64,000 bases of DNA from Methanomassiliicoccales archaeon PtaU1.Bin124 (GTDB lineage Archaea > Thermoplasmatota > Thermoplasmata > Methanomassiliicoccales > UBA472). The DNA lies in the NCBI GenBank assembly GCA_002067865.1, contig MVRC01000005.1:99643-163642 (forward strand). Reading direction: 5' to 3'. Under the pieces are notes generated by a model, which worked only from the letters and a program-made list of their open reading frames with translations, was not told the DNA's origin and ran no database searches. Both the position numbers and the translations under genes were made by a program. This document shows positions 53,476 to 63,498 of the stretch, piece after piece. How positions within the stretch are numbered: the stretch's first letter is position 1; each line of letters starts with the position of its first letter.

Positions 53476-53596
53476 GAGATTCCGGCGAAGATGGCCCACG
53501 AGAACGGCATGCTATAACGGCCTGGGGCAAAAGGCCTGGCCTGCCCAGGAAGTGGAATACAGCAATCCTAAAGAATATGCTGGCCATTCACCTGGC

Positions 53597-54193
53597 ATGA
53601 ACGGGTCGGACTATCTGGTCATGTTCGGGTATTTGGTAGCTCAGATGGTGCTGGTGATCGCGGTGACCTTCGCCTTGTCGAGGACAAGAATTTTCAAGGA
53701 GGTCATCACCAACAAGCTGACGCCGTTCAACTGCATTGCTTTCATCGTCATCTTCGGCGCCCTGGCCATCGTCGGGACGTACCTGGCGATCGATTATGAG
53801 ACGTCTAAGGTCAACCTGAGGGACTTCCCCGTGATCATCGCCGGGCTGTTGGGAGGGCCAATCATAGGAACGGGGGCCGGTCTCATCGGGGGGATCGAGC
53901 GCTATCTGGAGGGCGGCGCGACGGCATTGCCCTGTGCCATCAGTACCATAATGGCAGGAGCGGTGGCCGGTCTTGTCCATTGGAGGTATAAGCAGTTCCC
54001 CAAGGTGCACGTCGCGGTCATAACGTCCTTTGTGCTCATGGTCGTCCATATGGTCCTTGTTGCCACGATATCCAACCCAGCTAGCGTTGGATTGAGCATC
54101 GCCGAGGTCATCGCGTTCCCGATGACCCTATTCGCCGTTGCTGGGATGCTATTGTTCTCGGTGCTGTATTTCAGGACCATGAGGCCGTCATAA
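53597..54193 (+). CDS. stand-alone 5TM-LYT sensor-like membrane protein
   Basis: 198 residues, five or six hydrophobic helices. FPVIIAGLLGGPIIGTGAGL and the following IGGIERYLEGG, then IMAGAVAGLVHW, are the core of the 5TMR-LYT domain found at the N-terminus of LytS-type kinases. No kinase or other output domain follows; the protein ends after the last helix. The start MNGSDYLVM is chosen to put the first helix near the N-terminus; the frame runs back into the SnoaL-like gene. Confidence 0.8.
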   Translation: MNGSDYLVMFGYLVAQMVLVIAVTFALSRTRIFKEVITNKLTPFNCIAFIVIFGALAIVGTYLAIDYETSKVNLRDFPVIIAGLLGGPIIGTGAGLIGGIERYLEGGATALPCAISTIMAGAVAGLVHWRYKQFPKVHVAVITSFVLMVVHMVLVATISNPASVGLSIAEVIAFPMTLFAVAGMLLFSVLYFRTMRPS

Positions 54194-54289
54194 ACCCTTC
54201 CTTACGGCTCGCAGCACTTTTCGCACCATCGGGGCAGAAGTGCTTTCGCTCTTCAAAGAAATAAAAAAACGAGAAAAATGGAAAGGATT

Positions 54290-55525
54290 TCAGGCGAACA
54301 TGGCGCCGGTCTCGGTGACCTTCGCCTCTTCCGCGTCCAGGACCTTCACGATGGCCCTCTCGAAGTCCAGCATGCCCACGGTGTCGCGGTTCTCGCGGAT
54401 GGCGAACATGCCTGCCTCGGTGCAGATCGCCCTGACATCGGCGCCGGAGGCGAACTCCGACTTCGCCGCCAGGTCGTTCAGGTTGATCGTGTCGTCCACG
54501 TTCATGTGGGCCACGTGGATCTTGAAGATCTCCAGGCGGCCCTCGAAGTTGGGCAGCGGGATCTCGATGATGCGGTCGAATCGGCCAGGGCGGAGCAACG
54601 CTTCATCCAGTATGTCCGGGCGGTTGGTGGCGCCGATGATCTTCACATCGCTGATCGGGTTGAATCCGTCCAGCTCGGCCAATAGCTGCATCAGGGTACG
54701 CTGCACCTCGCGGTCGCCGGAGGTGGCAACGTCCAGGCGCTTGGCTCCGATCGAGTCCAGCTCATCGATGAACACGATGCTGGGGGCCTTCTCCTCGGCC
54801 AGCTCGAACAGTTCGCGCACCAGTCTTGCCCCTTCACCGATGTACTTCTGTACCAGTTCGGAACCGACCATGCGGATGAAGGTGGCGTTAGTCTGATGGG
54901 CCACGGCCTTCGCGAGCAGCGTCTTGCCGGTGCCTGGCGGTCCGACCAGCAGCACGCCCTTGGGCGGCTCGATGCCGACCCTCTTGTAGAGCTCAGGGCG
55001 TAGCAGCGGGTCCTCCACGGCCTCCCTGACCTCGCGGATCTCATCTTCCAGCCCGCCGATGTCATCGTACGAGATGGAGGGCTTCTCCACGATCTCGGCC
55101 CCGATGACGATCGGGTCGAGCGAGGGCGGCAGGACCGACATGACGGCCAGCGTCTGCTTGTTCAGCGCGACCCTGGCCCCAACGATCATATCCTCCGAGG
55201 GAACATATTCTGAAGTTGTAACGATGAAGTCCGGACCAGTGGAGCTCTTGACGATGACCCGCCCGTCCACCAAGATGTCCTTGATGGAACCGATGATCAA
55301 TGGCGGGGCCTTCAGCCGCTCCAGCTCGGAGCGCATCCTCTTGATCTCCTTCTGCAGGCGGAAGAGCTCGCCTTCAACGTAGCGCTTCTCCCCCTCCACC
55401 CTCCTGACCTCCTCAAGCAGCTCTGAGTTCTGCCTCTCCAGTATGTCGATCTTCTGTTTCATTTCCTTCTGCAGGTAATCGTCGAGCTGTTCTTCGGTCA
55501 ATTGAACGACACCTCTAATCTCCAT
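54290..55525 (-). CDS. pan: proteasome-activating nucleotidase (PAN)
   Basis: About 411 residues. N-terminal coiled coil (about 10-75), OB domain, then one AAA+ module with Walker A GPPGTGKT, Walker B IVFIDELDSIG and the second region RPGRFDRI. The hexamer unfolds proteins for the 20S proteasome. The C-terminus is ...TGAMFA, so the usual Hb-Tyr-X gate-opening tail reads Met-Phe-Ala. ATG 55525 (MEIRGVVQL) is taken as the start because the upstream extension lacks family features. Confidence 0.94.
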   Translation of the reverse strand: MEIRGVVQLTEEQLDDYLQKEMKQKIDILERQNSELLEEVRRVEGEKRYVEGELFRLQKEIKRMRSELERLKAPPLIIGSIKDILVDGRVIVKSSTGPDFIVTTSEYVPSEDMIVGARVALNKQTLAVMSVLPPSLDPIVIGAEIVEKPSISYDDIGGLEDEIREVREAVEDPLLRPELYKRVGIEPPKGVLLVGPPGTGKTLLAKAVAHQTNATFIRMVGSELVQKYIGEGARLVRELFELAEEKAPSIVFIDELDSIGAKRLDVATSGDREVQRTLMQLLAELDGFNPISDVKIIGATNRPDILDEALLRPGRFDRIIEIPLPNFEGRLEIFKIHVAHMNVDDTINLNDLAAKSEFASGADVRAICTEAGMFAIRENRDTVGMLDFERAIVKVLDAEEAKVTETGAMFA

Positions 55526-55685
55526 TCCTATTAAAAGGACTGATATATCATCCTTTCTAGTTCTTTCGCGATGCCTGACAATTGGATAAAAAGACGGCGT
55601 CTGGATGCACGAACATAAGGCATCGATTTCTCCCATTCGCAGCGCCATCTGCCTTTTCGCCTGCGGAAATACATCCCCACAAAAG

Positions 55686-55695
55686 AATTATTTAA
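55686..55695 (+). promoter_or_regulatory. TATA box of the aMBF1 gene
   Basis: AATTATTTAA lies about 35-44 bases before ATG 55730. A GGAGGA ribosome-binding site at 55717-55722 selects that ATG. Confidence 0.6.
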
Positions 55696-55729
55696 GGCGT
55701 TCCCATTAGTGCGCCCGGAGGAAGAACGA

Positions 55730-56227
55730 ATGCCCTGCGAACTATGCGGTAAGGCGACCGACAAGCTGACCACGGTGCGGATCGAGGGAACGATGTTGAA
55801 GGTGTGCAGCGACTGCGCCAAGTTCGGGGACAACGTGAAGGCGGGAGGCAAGGATGCACCGAACAGAGTGGTGATCCAGTCCCGCCTAGAGAACCGGGAA
55901 AGGCGCATGAAGACCAAGGACGTCTACACCCAGGAGGAGCAGCAGGTGGAGGAGCTGGCCGACGATTACGGCGAGCGCATCCGCAAGGGCCGCGAGGCCA
56001 AGGGGTGGAAGCAGGAGGACCTGGCCCACCAGATGAACGAACGCTTGAGCCTCATCCAGAAGGTCGAGCGCCACGACATCAAGCCAGATGACATTCTGGC
56101 GAAGAAGATAGAGAAGACCCTGGGGATAGTATTGATCGAGAAGGTGCCGCTCGTCAAGACGGAGAAGCAGGCGGTCGCCAACCGTGGACTGACCCTCGAG
56201 GACTTCATCAAGTCGTCTAAGAAATGA
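55730..56227 (+). CDS. multiprotein bridging factor 1 homologue (aMBF1)
   Basis: 165 residues. An N-terminal zinc ribbon (CELCGKA...CSDCAKF) is followed by a basic linker and a Cro-type HTH (YGERIRKGREAKGWKQEDLA to IQKVERHDIKPDD). This is the archaeal MBF1 layout, in which the protein associates with transcription or 30S ribosomes. It is divergent from pan and convergent with a DUF2240 gene. Confidence 0.93.
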   Translation: MPCELCGKATDKLTTVRIEGTMLKVCSDCAKFGDNVKAGGKDAPNRVVIQSRLENRERRMKTKDVYTQEEQQVEELADDYGERIRKGREAKGWKQEDLAHQMNERLSLIQKVERHDIKPDDILAKKIEKTLGIVLIEKVPLVKTEKQAVANRGLTLEDFIKSSKK

Positions 56228-56231
56228 AATG

Positions 56232-56246
56232 GAGGGCAGAGCCCTC
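56232..56246 (+). terminator. hairpin with T-run after aMBF1
   Basis: GAGGGC-AGA-GCCCTC followed within 6 bases by TTTTTTAT. It overlaps the last base of the convergent DUF2240 gene. Confidence 0.55.
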
Positions 56247-56866
56247 TACTGCTTTTTTATCTCTTCCTTTGCCAGTGAGAAATACTTCGATATGTCCATG
56301 CCCTCTTCCCTGGCCACGACCAGCGCCGCTACCTCGGGGGATACCCTGAGCCGCTCCGCCAGCTTGTTCACCCGCGCCACGAAATCCCTTCTCCCCATCC
56401 CCGTCTCCCTGGAGATCTCCTCGATGAGAACGGCGAAAAGCGGGACGTCCAGGTCCTCCGCTTTCTTGGCTGGCGGGACCGGCACCTTTTCCGGCCCGGC
56501 GTCCGAAGGGTCCAATGGCCTGGTCGTTGAGGTCGTCACTTCGATGTGCGGGACCTTGGTCGGCGTAGGCTCAGGCTTCGGATGGCCGCCTCCCAGGACC
56601 GTCTTCGAAGGAAGATAGTTCAACGGTATCTCGATCGACTTGTAATCGAAATTAGGCTTCAGCACGCCCTCCGTCAATGCCAGCAGCCCCGCGCCCTTGG
56701 CGGCGTCGAGGACCTTCTGGGCGTCGACGGCGGTGATCTTGGGGGACTTGTCCGTTTCAGACCAGCGCAGGTCGAAGAGCAGGGTGTTGATGAACTCCCT
56801 TTCAGAGAGCATGCTCTTCCCCTTTCTCTTGAAGACGATGGCCACGGTCTTTTCCAGTTCACCCAT
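56246..56866 (-). CDS. DUF2240 family protein
   Basis: About 206 residues. An N-terminal winged-helix-like region (SEREFINTLLFDLRWSETDK) and a C-terminal helical region (RRDFVARVNKLAERLRVSPE) are separated by a Pro/Thr-rich linker (about 100-140). The layout matches archaeal DUF2240, whose function is unknown. Start ATG 56866 or the Met three codons upstream. Confidence 0.75.
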   Translation of the reverse strand: MGELEKTVAIVFKRKGKSMLSEREFINTLLFDLRWSETDKSPKITAVDAQKVLDAAKGAGLLALTEGVLKPNFDYKSIEIPLNYLPSKTVLGGGHPKPEPTPTKVPHIEVTTSTTRPLDPSDAGPEKVPVPPAKKAEDLDVPLFAVLIEEISRETGMGRRDFVARVNKLAERLRVSPEVAALVVAREEGMDISKYFSLAKEEIKKQ

Positions 56867-57050
56867 CAATCGCACCTTGGTCCGATGGATTTAGTGATGC
56901 AACCCTCGGATTTATTGCTTGCCCTATGCTTGCATTCCTGCCTTTCCTCATACCTACTACTAATATAAGGAAACGGCAGAAAATGGTTTGACTGGGTCGT
57001 GTCCTTGCATCCTGGTCGGGAGCCTTTAAAGGAACGGCTTTGAGCAGATA

Positions 57051-57060
57051 TTTTTATATA
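57051..57060 (+). promoter_or_regulatory. TATA box of the thermosome gene
   Basis: TTTTTATATA lies about 80 bases before ATG 57137, predicting a leader of about 50 bases. That leader contains the inverted repeat CTAGC/GCTAG (57085-57100). Confidence 0.55.
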
Positions 57061-57136
57061 GAAGCCCTAACATTTCCGAGACATCTAGCAATCGAGCTAG
57101 GATTGTTACTTGGATAATGAACGGGAGGTAAGTAGA

Positions 57137-58771
57137 ATGGCAATGGGTAACACACCGATACTAATCCTCAAAGAGGGTACCAAGCGCGACAAGGGTAAGG
57201 ATGCCCAGTACAACAACATTCAGGCCGCCAGGGCCATCGCTGACGCTGTGCGCAGCACCCTCGGACCACGTGGCATGGACAAGATGCTCGTGGACACTCT
57301 GGGAGACGTCACCATCACCAACGATGGTGTCACCATCCTGAAGGAGATCGAGGTCGAGCACCCGGCAGCTAAGATGCTGGTCGAGGTTGCGAAGACCCAG
57401 GACGAGGAATGCGGGGACGGCACCACCACCGCGGTCGTGCTGGCAGGCGAGCTGTTGAAGAAGGCCGTGGACCTGGTCGAGGCCAATGTCCACCCGACGA
57501 TCATCACCTCCGGCTACCGCATGGCAGCCACCAAGGCCATGGAGGTCTTGGACAAGGTCGCCATGGACATCAGCATCGATGACAAGGAATCCCTGATCAA
57601 GATCGCACAGACCGCCATGATGAGCAAGCAGATCGTGGGCTCCAAGGAGCTCATGGGCAAGGTCGCGGTCGACGCGGTCAGCCGCGTGGCCGAGAAGCAG
57701 GGCAAGAAGTATATCGTCGACATGGACAACATCCAGGTCGTCAAGAAGCAGGGTGGCTCCATGGATGACACCCAGCTCATCGAAGGCATCATCATCGACA
57801 AGGAACCGGTCCACTCCGGCATGCCCCGCCGCATCGAGAAGGTAAAGCTCGTGCTGCTGGACGCCGCCCTGGAGATCAAGAAGACCGAGACCGACGCCAA
57901 GATCGAGATCGATGACCCATCTCAGATGCAGGCCTTCCTCGACGAGGAGGAGCGCATGCTGAAGAACCTGGTCGACAAGGTCAAGAAGTCCGGCGCCAAC
58001 GCCGTCTTCTGTCAGAAGGGGATCGACGACCTGGTGCAGCACTACCTGGCCAAGGAGAAGATCTACGCTGCCAGGCGCATCAAGAAGAGCGACATCGAGA
58101 AGCTGGCCAAGGCCACCGGTGCGCAGATCGTCACCAAGGTCGACGAGCTCACCGCTGAGGACCTGGGAACCGCCGGCCTGCTGGAGGTTCGAAAGATCCA
58201 GGAAGAGGAGATGACCTTCATCACCGGGTGCAAGAACCCGAAGGCCATCAGCGTCCTGATCCGCGCCGGCACCACCCACGTGGTGGATGAGATCGAGCGC
58301 TCCCTGGACGACGCCATGTCCGTGGTCGCGGTCGCCATCGAGGAGGGCCGCATGCTGACCGGCGGCGGTTCCACCGCTGTCGAGCTGGCCATGAGGCTGC
58401 GCGAGTACTCCGCCACCATCGGTGGCAGGGAGCAGATCGCCATCGATGCCTTCGCCTCCGCCATGGAGGTCATCCCGACCGCTCTGGCCGAGAACGCCGG
58501 ACTGGACCCGATCGACATCCTGATCGAGCTGCGCAAGGCCCACAAGACTGGAAAGACCCACGCTGGTCTGAACGTCTACGCTGGCAAGGTCGATGACATG
58601 CTGAAGCTGAACATCGTCGAGCCCATGTGCGTGGGCAGGCAGGCCATCAACTCCGCCACCGATGCGGCGGTCATGATCCTGCGCATCGATGATGTCATCG
58701 CATCCAAGGGCGGCCCGGGCGGAATGGGCGGCGCACCTGGCGGCATGCCCGGCGGCATGGACGAGGACTAA
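57137..58771 (+). CDS. thermosome subunit (group II chaperonin)
   Basis: 544 residues. ATP-driven protein-folding chaperonin of the TCP-1 family. Signature blocks [16 protein letters not shown] and [10 protein letters not shown] near the N-terminus, [12 protein letters not shown] (nucleotide site) and the C-terminal equatorial block with [14 protein letters not shown]. The tail is a Gly-Met repeat ([17 protein letters not shown]). ATG 57137 follows GGGAGGT; the frame opens nine codons earlier. It lies just upstream of grpE-dnaK-dnaJ, forming a chaperone cluster. Confidence 0.97.
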   Translation: MAMGNTPILILKEGTKRDKGKDAQYNNIQAARAIADAVRSTLGPRGMDKMLVDTLGDVTITNDGVTILKEIEVEHPAAKMLVEVAKTQDEECGDGTTTAVVLAGELLKKAVDLVEANVHPTIITSGYRMAATKAMEVLDKVAMDISIDDKESLIKIAQTAMMSKQIVGSKELMGKVAVDAVSRVAEKQGKKYIVDMDNIQVVKKQGGSMDDTQLIEGIIIDKEPVHSGMPRRIEKVKLVLLDAALEIKKTETDAKIEIDDPSQMQAFLDEEERMLKNLVDKVKKSGANAVFCQKGIDDLVQHYLAKEKIYAARRIKKSDIEKLAKATGAQIVTKVDELTAEDLGTAGLLEVRKIQEEEMTFITGCKNPKAISVLIRAGTTHVVDEIERSLDDAMSVVAVAIEEGRMLTGGGSTAVELAMRLREYSATIGGREQIAIDAFASAMEVIPTALAENAGLDPIDILIELRKAHKTGKTHAGLNVYAGKVDDMLKLNIVEPMCVGRQAINSATDAAVMILRIDDVIASKGGPGGMGGAPGGMPGGMDED

Positions 58772-58781
58772 ACAGATTCAC

Positions 58782-58799
58782 CGGGGGCGCAAGCCCCCG
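58782..58799 (+). terminator. GCAA-loop hairpin between thermosome and grpE
   Basis: CGGGGGC, tetraloop GCAA, GCCCCCG: seven G-C-rich pairs capped by a GNRA loop, directly after the thermosome stop. There is no T-run, so it may stabilise or process the mRNA rather than end it. Confidence 0.5.
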
Positions 58800-58858
58800 T
58801 CCAAACGGTTTAGAACCAGGTTTTGCCATAGGAACGCGCTGGTCTGAGGTGGGAAGCG

Positions 58859-59389
58859 ATGGGCGAGCGTGATGAGGGCGGAGAGCCTCCGGAAACGGAT
58901 TGCGAGACGAAGTTGGCAGAGATGAAGGAAGAGCTGAGGTCGCTGCAGTCTGCCTTGGAGGCGGAGACTTTGAGGTCAAAGGAACTGCTGGACACGGCCC
59001 GCCGCATCCAGGCCGAGTTCGATAATTACAAGAAACGCTCGGTCCGCGACGTGGATGAGAAGGTCAAGGCGGCGAACGATAAATTGATCGCCGAGCTGCT
59101 CACCGTTCTCGACGATCTCGACCGCGCCGCCGAGGCAGATACCAACGAGGAGCTGCTCCGCTCTGGAGTGGAGCAGGTCAGGACGAACTTACGATCATTG
59201 TTGAAGGGATATGGCCTGAGGGAGATCCCGGCCGATCGCTTCGACCCGCAGTATCACGAGGCCTTCGGGGTGGGAGAGGGAGAGGACGGATGCATCCTAG
59301 AGGTCTATCAGAAGGGCTACTGCCTGGGCCCAAGGGTCATCAGGCACACGAAGGTTAAAGTAGGTAAGAATCAGGAGAAACAGGAGTGA
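58859..59389 (+). CDS. grpE: nucleotide exchange factor GrpE
   Basis: 176 residues: acidic N-terminus, long coiled coil (about 15-75; [10 protein letters not shown] is typical), then a beta domain ([20 protein letters not shown]). It releases ADP from DnaK. It is first in a grpE-dnaK-dnaJ operon and lies 10 bases before dnaK. The set is bacterial-type and was acquired by some archaea, mostly mesophiles. Confidence 0.95.
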   Translation: MGERDEGGEPPETDCETKLAEMKEELRSLQSALEAETLRSKELLDTARRIQAEFDNYKKRSVRDVDEKVKAANDKLIAELLTVLDDLDRAAEADTNEELLRSGVEQVRTNLRSLLKGYGLREIPADRFDPQYHEAFGVGEGEDGCILEVYQKGYCLGPRVIRHTKVKVGKNQEKQE

Positions 59390-59399
59390 GGTGTATACA

Positions 59400-61262
59400 A
59401 TGGCGAAGATAATTGGCATCGATTTGGGCACGAGCAACTCCGCAGCCGCGGTCATGGAAGGAGGTCGCCCCACGATCATTCCCAGCGCCGAGGGCACCAG
59501 CATCGGCGGGAAGGCATTCCCATCATACGTCGCATTCACCAAGGACGGGCAGCTCCTGGTCGGAGAACCGGCAAGGCGCCAGGCGGTCTCCAACCCCGAG
59601 GGCACCATTGCTGCCATCAAGCGCAAGATGGGCACGGACTACAAGGTGTCCGTCTCTGGCAACAGCTACACGCCCCAGCAGATATCGGCGTTCATCCTGC
59701 AGAAGATCAAGCGGGACGCCGAGGCATACCTGGGAGAGACCGTCACCAAGGCGGTCATCACCGTTCCAGCTTACTTCAACGACAATCAGAGGACGGCAAC
59801 CAAGGACGCCGGCGCCATCGCCGGGCTGGAGGTCGTGCGCATCATAAACGAGCCCACCGCGGCCGCACTGGCCTACGGTCTGGACAAGACCAAGCAGGCC
59901 CAGAAGATAATGGTGTTCGACCTGGGCGGCGGAACACTGGACGTCACCATCATGGACTTCAGCGAAGGTGTCTTCGAGGTCATATCCACCAACGGCGACA
60001 CGCAGCTGGGCGGGACCGACATGGACGAGTCGCTCATCCGCTTTGTGGTGGACAAGTTCCAGAAGGAGAGCGGCATCGACCTGACCAAGGACAAGATGGC
60101 CATGTGGCGCGTCCGCGAGGCGTGCGAGAAGGCCAAGATCGAGCTTTCCTCCACCATGGCCACCGAGATCAACCTGCCGTTCATATCAGCCGATGCCAGC
60201 GGTCCAAAGCACCTCTCGCTCGGCCTCAACCGCGCCACTCTGGAAGAGCTGGTCGGGCCGATCATCGAGCGCTGCCGCGGCCCCATGACCAACGCCCTGC
60301 GCGACGCCAAGCTGTCGCCGGAGAACATCGACGCGGTCATCCTAGTCGGCGGTCCGACCCGCATGCCCATCGTGCAGAAGTTCGTGGAGAAGATCGTGGG
60401 CAACAAGATCCAGCGCGGCGTGGATCCGATGGAGTGCGTCGCCATGGGGGCCGCCATCCAGGCCGCCGTGCTTTCGGGAGAGGTCAAGGACGTACTGCTG
60501 CTCGATGTGACGCCGCTGTCGCTCAGCATCGAGACGCTGGGAGGCGTAGCGACCAGGCTCATCGAGCGCAACACCACCATCCCCACGCGCAAGTCCCAGG
60601 TGTTCTCTACCGCCGCTGATGGCCAGAGCACCGTGGAGGTGCACGTTCTACAGGGCGAGAGGCAGATGGCCACGGACAACACCTCCCTGGGCCGCTTCAT
60701 GCTGGGAGGCATCCCGCCGGCCCCGCGCGGCGTGCCGCAGATCGAGGTCGTGTTCGACATCGATGCCAACGGCATCATCAACGTGAGCGCCAAGGACCTG
60801 GGCACCGGCAAGCAGGCCAGCATCACAATCACTTCGACCAACAAGCTGTCCAAGGACGACATCGAGCGCATGGTCAAGGACTCGGAGAAGTTCGCCGAGG
60901 CCGACAAGGCCCAGCGCGAGAAGGTCGACACCATGAACCAGGCGGATCAGCTCATCTATACCACGGAGAAGTCCCTGGCGGAGCTGGGGGCTCAGGCCAC
61001 CAACGAGGAGCGCACCAAGGTGGAACAGGCGGTCAACGACCTCAAGACCGCCATGAAGGGCAACGACATCCCGGTGATCAAGCAGAATATGGAGTCCCTG
61101 TCGAAGGAGTTCTACACCATCTCCGCCCGCATCTACCAGAACGTCCAGGCGCAGCAGGCCGAGCAGGCCCAGCAACAGGCGAAGGGCCAGGCCGGCCAGC
61201 AGAACCAGGACGGCACCGTCGATGCGGAGTACAAGATCATCGACGATGACGACAAGAAGTGA
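59400..61262 (+). CDS. dnaK: Hsp70 chaperone DnaK
   Basis: About 620 residues. The nucleotide-binding domain has [23 protein letters not shown] and [11 protein letters not shown]; the substrate domain has [14 protein letters not shown]. The helical lid ends in a Gln/Ala-rich tail. There is no long insertion of the Gram-negative type in the first lobe, consistent with Firmicute-like archaeal DnaK. Start ATG 59400 (MAKIIG). Confidence 0.97.
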   Translation: MAKIIGIDLGTSNSAAAVMEGGRPTIIPSAEGTSIGGKAFPSYVAFTKDGQLLVGEPARRQAVSNPEGTIAAIKRKMGTDYKVSVSGNSYTPQQISAFILQKIKRDAEAYLGETVTKAVITVPAYFNDNQRTATKDAGAIAGLEVVRIINEPTAAALAYGLDKTKQAQKIMVFDLGGGTLDVTIMDFSEGVFEVISTNGDTQLGGTDMDESLIRFVVDKFQKESGIDLTKDKMAMWRVREACEKAKIELSSTMATEINLPFISADASGPKHLSLGLNRATLEELVGPIIERCRGPMTNALRDAKLSPENIDAVILVGGPTRMPIVQKFVEKIVGNKIQRGVDPMECVAMGAAIQAAVLSGEVKDVLLLDVTPLSLSIETLGGVATRLIERNTTIPTRKSQVFSTAADGQSTVEVHVLQGERQMATDNTSLGRFMLGGIPPAPRGVPQIEVVFDIDANGIINVSAKDLGTGKQASITITSTNKLSKDDIERMVKDSEKFAEADKAQREKVDTMNQADQLIYTTEKSLAELGAQATNEERTKVEQAVNDLKTAMKGNDIPVIKQNMESLSKEFYTISARIYQNVQAQQAEQAQQQAKGQAGQQNQDGTVDAEYKIIDDDDKK

Positions 61263-61270
61263 GCACCTGA

Positions 61271-62413
<1,143 letters not shown>

Positions 62414-62496
62414 TAGCAGGTCGACTGCTAGCATGATTCTTCGGAAAGCGTTATCAACATAGGTGCAGGTGGGCTCCCTCCAAGAGGTGACCTGCC

Positions 62497-62870
62497 GTGC
62501 ACATGCCCAATCTAAAGAGATCCTTCTCCGGATTCGACCGGAGGATTTGGGTGCTGTTCTACGGTAGGTGCATAACCGCCACCGGTTTCTCGATGGCCAT
62601 CCCGTTCCTCTCGCTGTACCTGCACAACGACCTCGGCATCAGCATGTCCCTGGTCGGCCTGATATTGCTGGTCAGCTCCCTGGTGGGCTCGATGGGCAAC
62701 ATCGTGGGCGGGGAGATAGCCGACCGCTATGGCAGGAAGCGCATCATGTCGATGGCGCTGGCATGGCGCAGCCTGGCCTTCCTCAGCATCGCATTGGCCA
62801 TCGCCACGGGGCAGAACTATCTGGCCATAGCCGCGCTGATCACGTTCAGCAGTTTCGGCGGTTGTTTCAC
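62497..62870 (+). CDS. MFS transporter, truncated by the sequence junction
   Basis: About 125 residues, holding the first four helices with motif A (GGEIADRYGRKRIM). After FSSFGGCFTQ the frame leaves the family sequence and continues into what is antisense to bacterial tsf. The real gene should be about 400 codons. Starts GTG 62497 or ATG 62503. The truncation is most likely artificial. Confidence 0.8.
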
Positions 62871-62880
62871 CCAGCGCCCA
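62850..62880. other. probable chimeric junction between archaeal and bacterial sequence
   Basis: To the left, the + strand encodes an MFS protein up to about here. To the right, the minus strand encodes a bacterial EF-Ts that reads normally up to RWALGE. Both genes stop being homologous to their families at the same place. The few bases between may be shared by chance. Confidence 0.85.
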
Positions 62881-63456
62881 GCGGGCAAAGCGCCGAACGA
62901 TGACGTTCTCTCCCATTGCAGCGACGTTCTGGTTGATCAACGCCTGCACGGTAAGGCTTTCATCACGGATGTATGCCTGGTTGAGCAGGACAAACTCATC
63001 CTTATATTTCTTGATTGCGCCTTCCACAATGCGCGGGATTATCTCTTCCTTCTTGCCTTCTTCGCGGGCTTTAGCGGTAGCAATCTTGGTCTCGCGTTCA
63101 ATCACTTCAGCGGGGATGTCGGCTTCTGAGATGAACTCAGGTGAGGTCGCTGCAATCTGCAGCGCAATCTCGTGTGCCAGATTGCGGAAAGCTTCTGAGC
63201 GTCCGACGAAATCGGTCTCGCAGTTGACTTCCACCATCACGCCCACGCGTCCATTGCCGTGGGTGTACAGTTCAATCACACCTTCGGAGGCGTTGCGGGA
63301 TGCGCGCTTAGCAGCGGTCGCCAGGCCTTTTTCGCGCAGGAATTCCAGGGCGGCTTTCATGTCGCCATTGGACTGCTCCAGGGCTTTACGACAGTCCAAA
63401 ATTCCTGCACCGGTGGACTCGCGCAGGGTCTTAATCATTTCGGTAGTAATTTCCAT
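62860..63456 (-). CDS. tsf: bacterial elongation factor Ts (3' end at the junction)
   Basis: About 195 residues. N-terminal TRESTGAGILD-type block (LRESTGAGILDCRKALE), VEVNCETDFVGRSEAF and the C-terminal IRDESLTVQALI. This is a bacterial EF-Ts of the short form; the overall look resembles Chloroflexota, which is only an impression. The open frame continues to 62512, but beyond about 62860 it is antisense MFS sequence. Archaea use aEF1B instead, so it does not belong to this genome. Confidence 0.92.
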
Positions 63457-63498
63457 GTCTCGCTAATTCCTTTTTAGTGTAATTCTTATTTTTAGCGC

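Noticed and set aside
57161..58561. 466-codon open frame on the minus strand
   Set aside because: Antisense to the thermosome gene; the translation is a Leu/Asp/His/Gly-rich shadow without motifs.
62512..63456. A 314-residue EF-Ts with a novel C-terminal extension
   Set aside because: The C-terminal third is antisense MFS sequence, so the extension is created by the junction, not a real domain.
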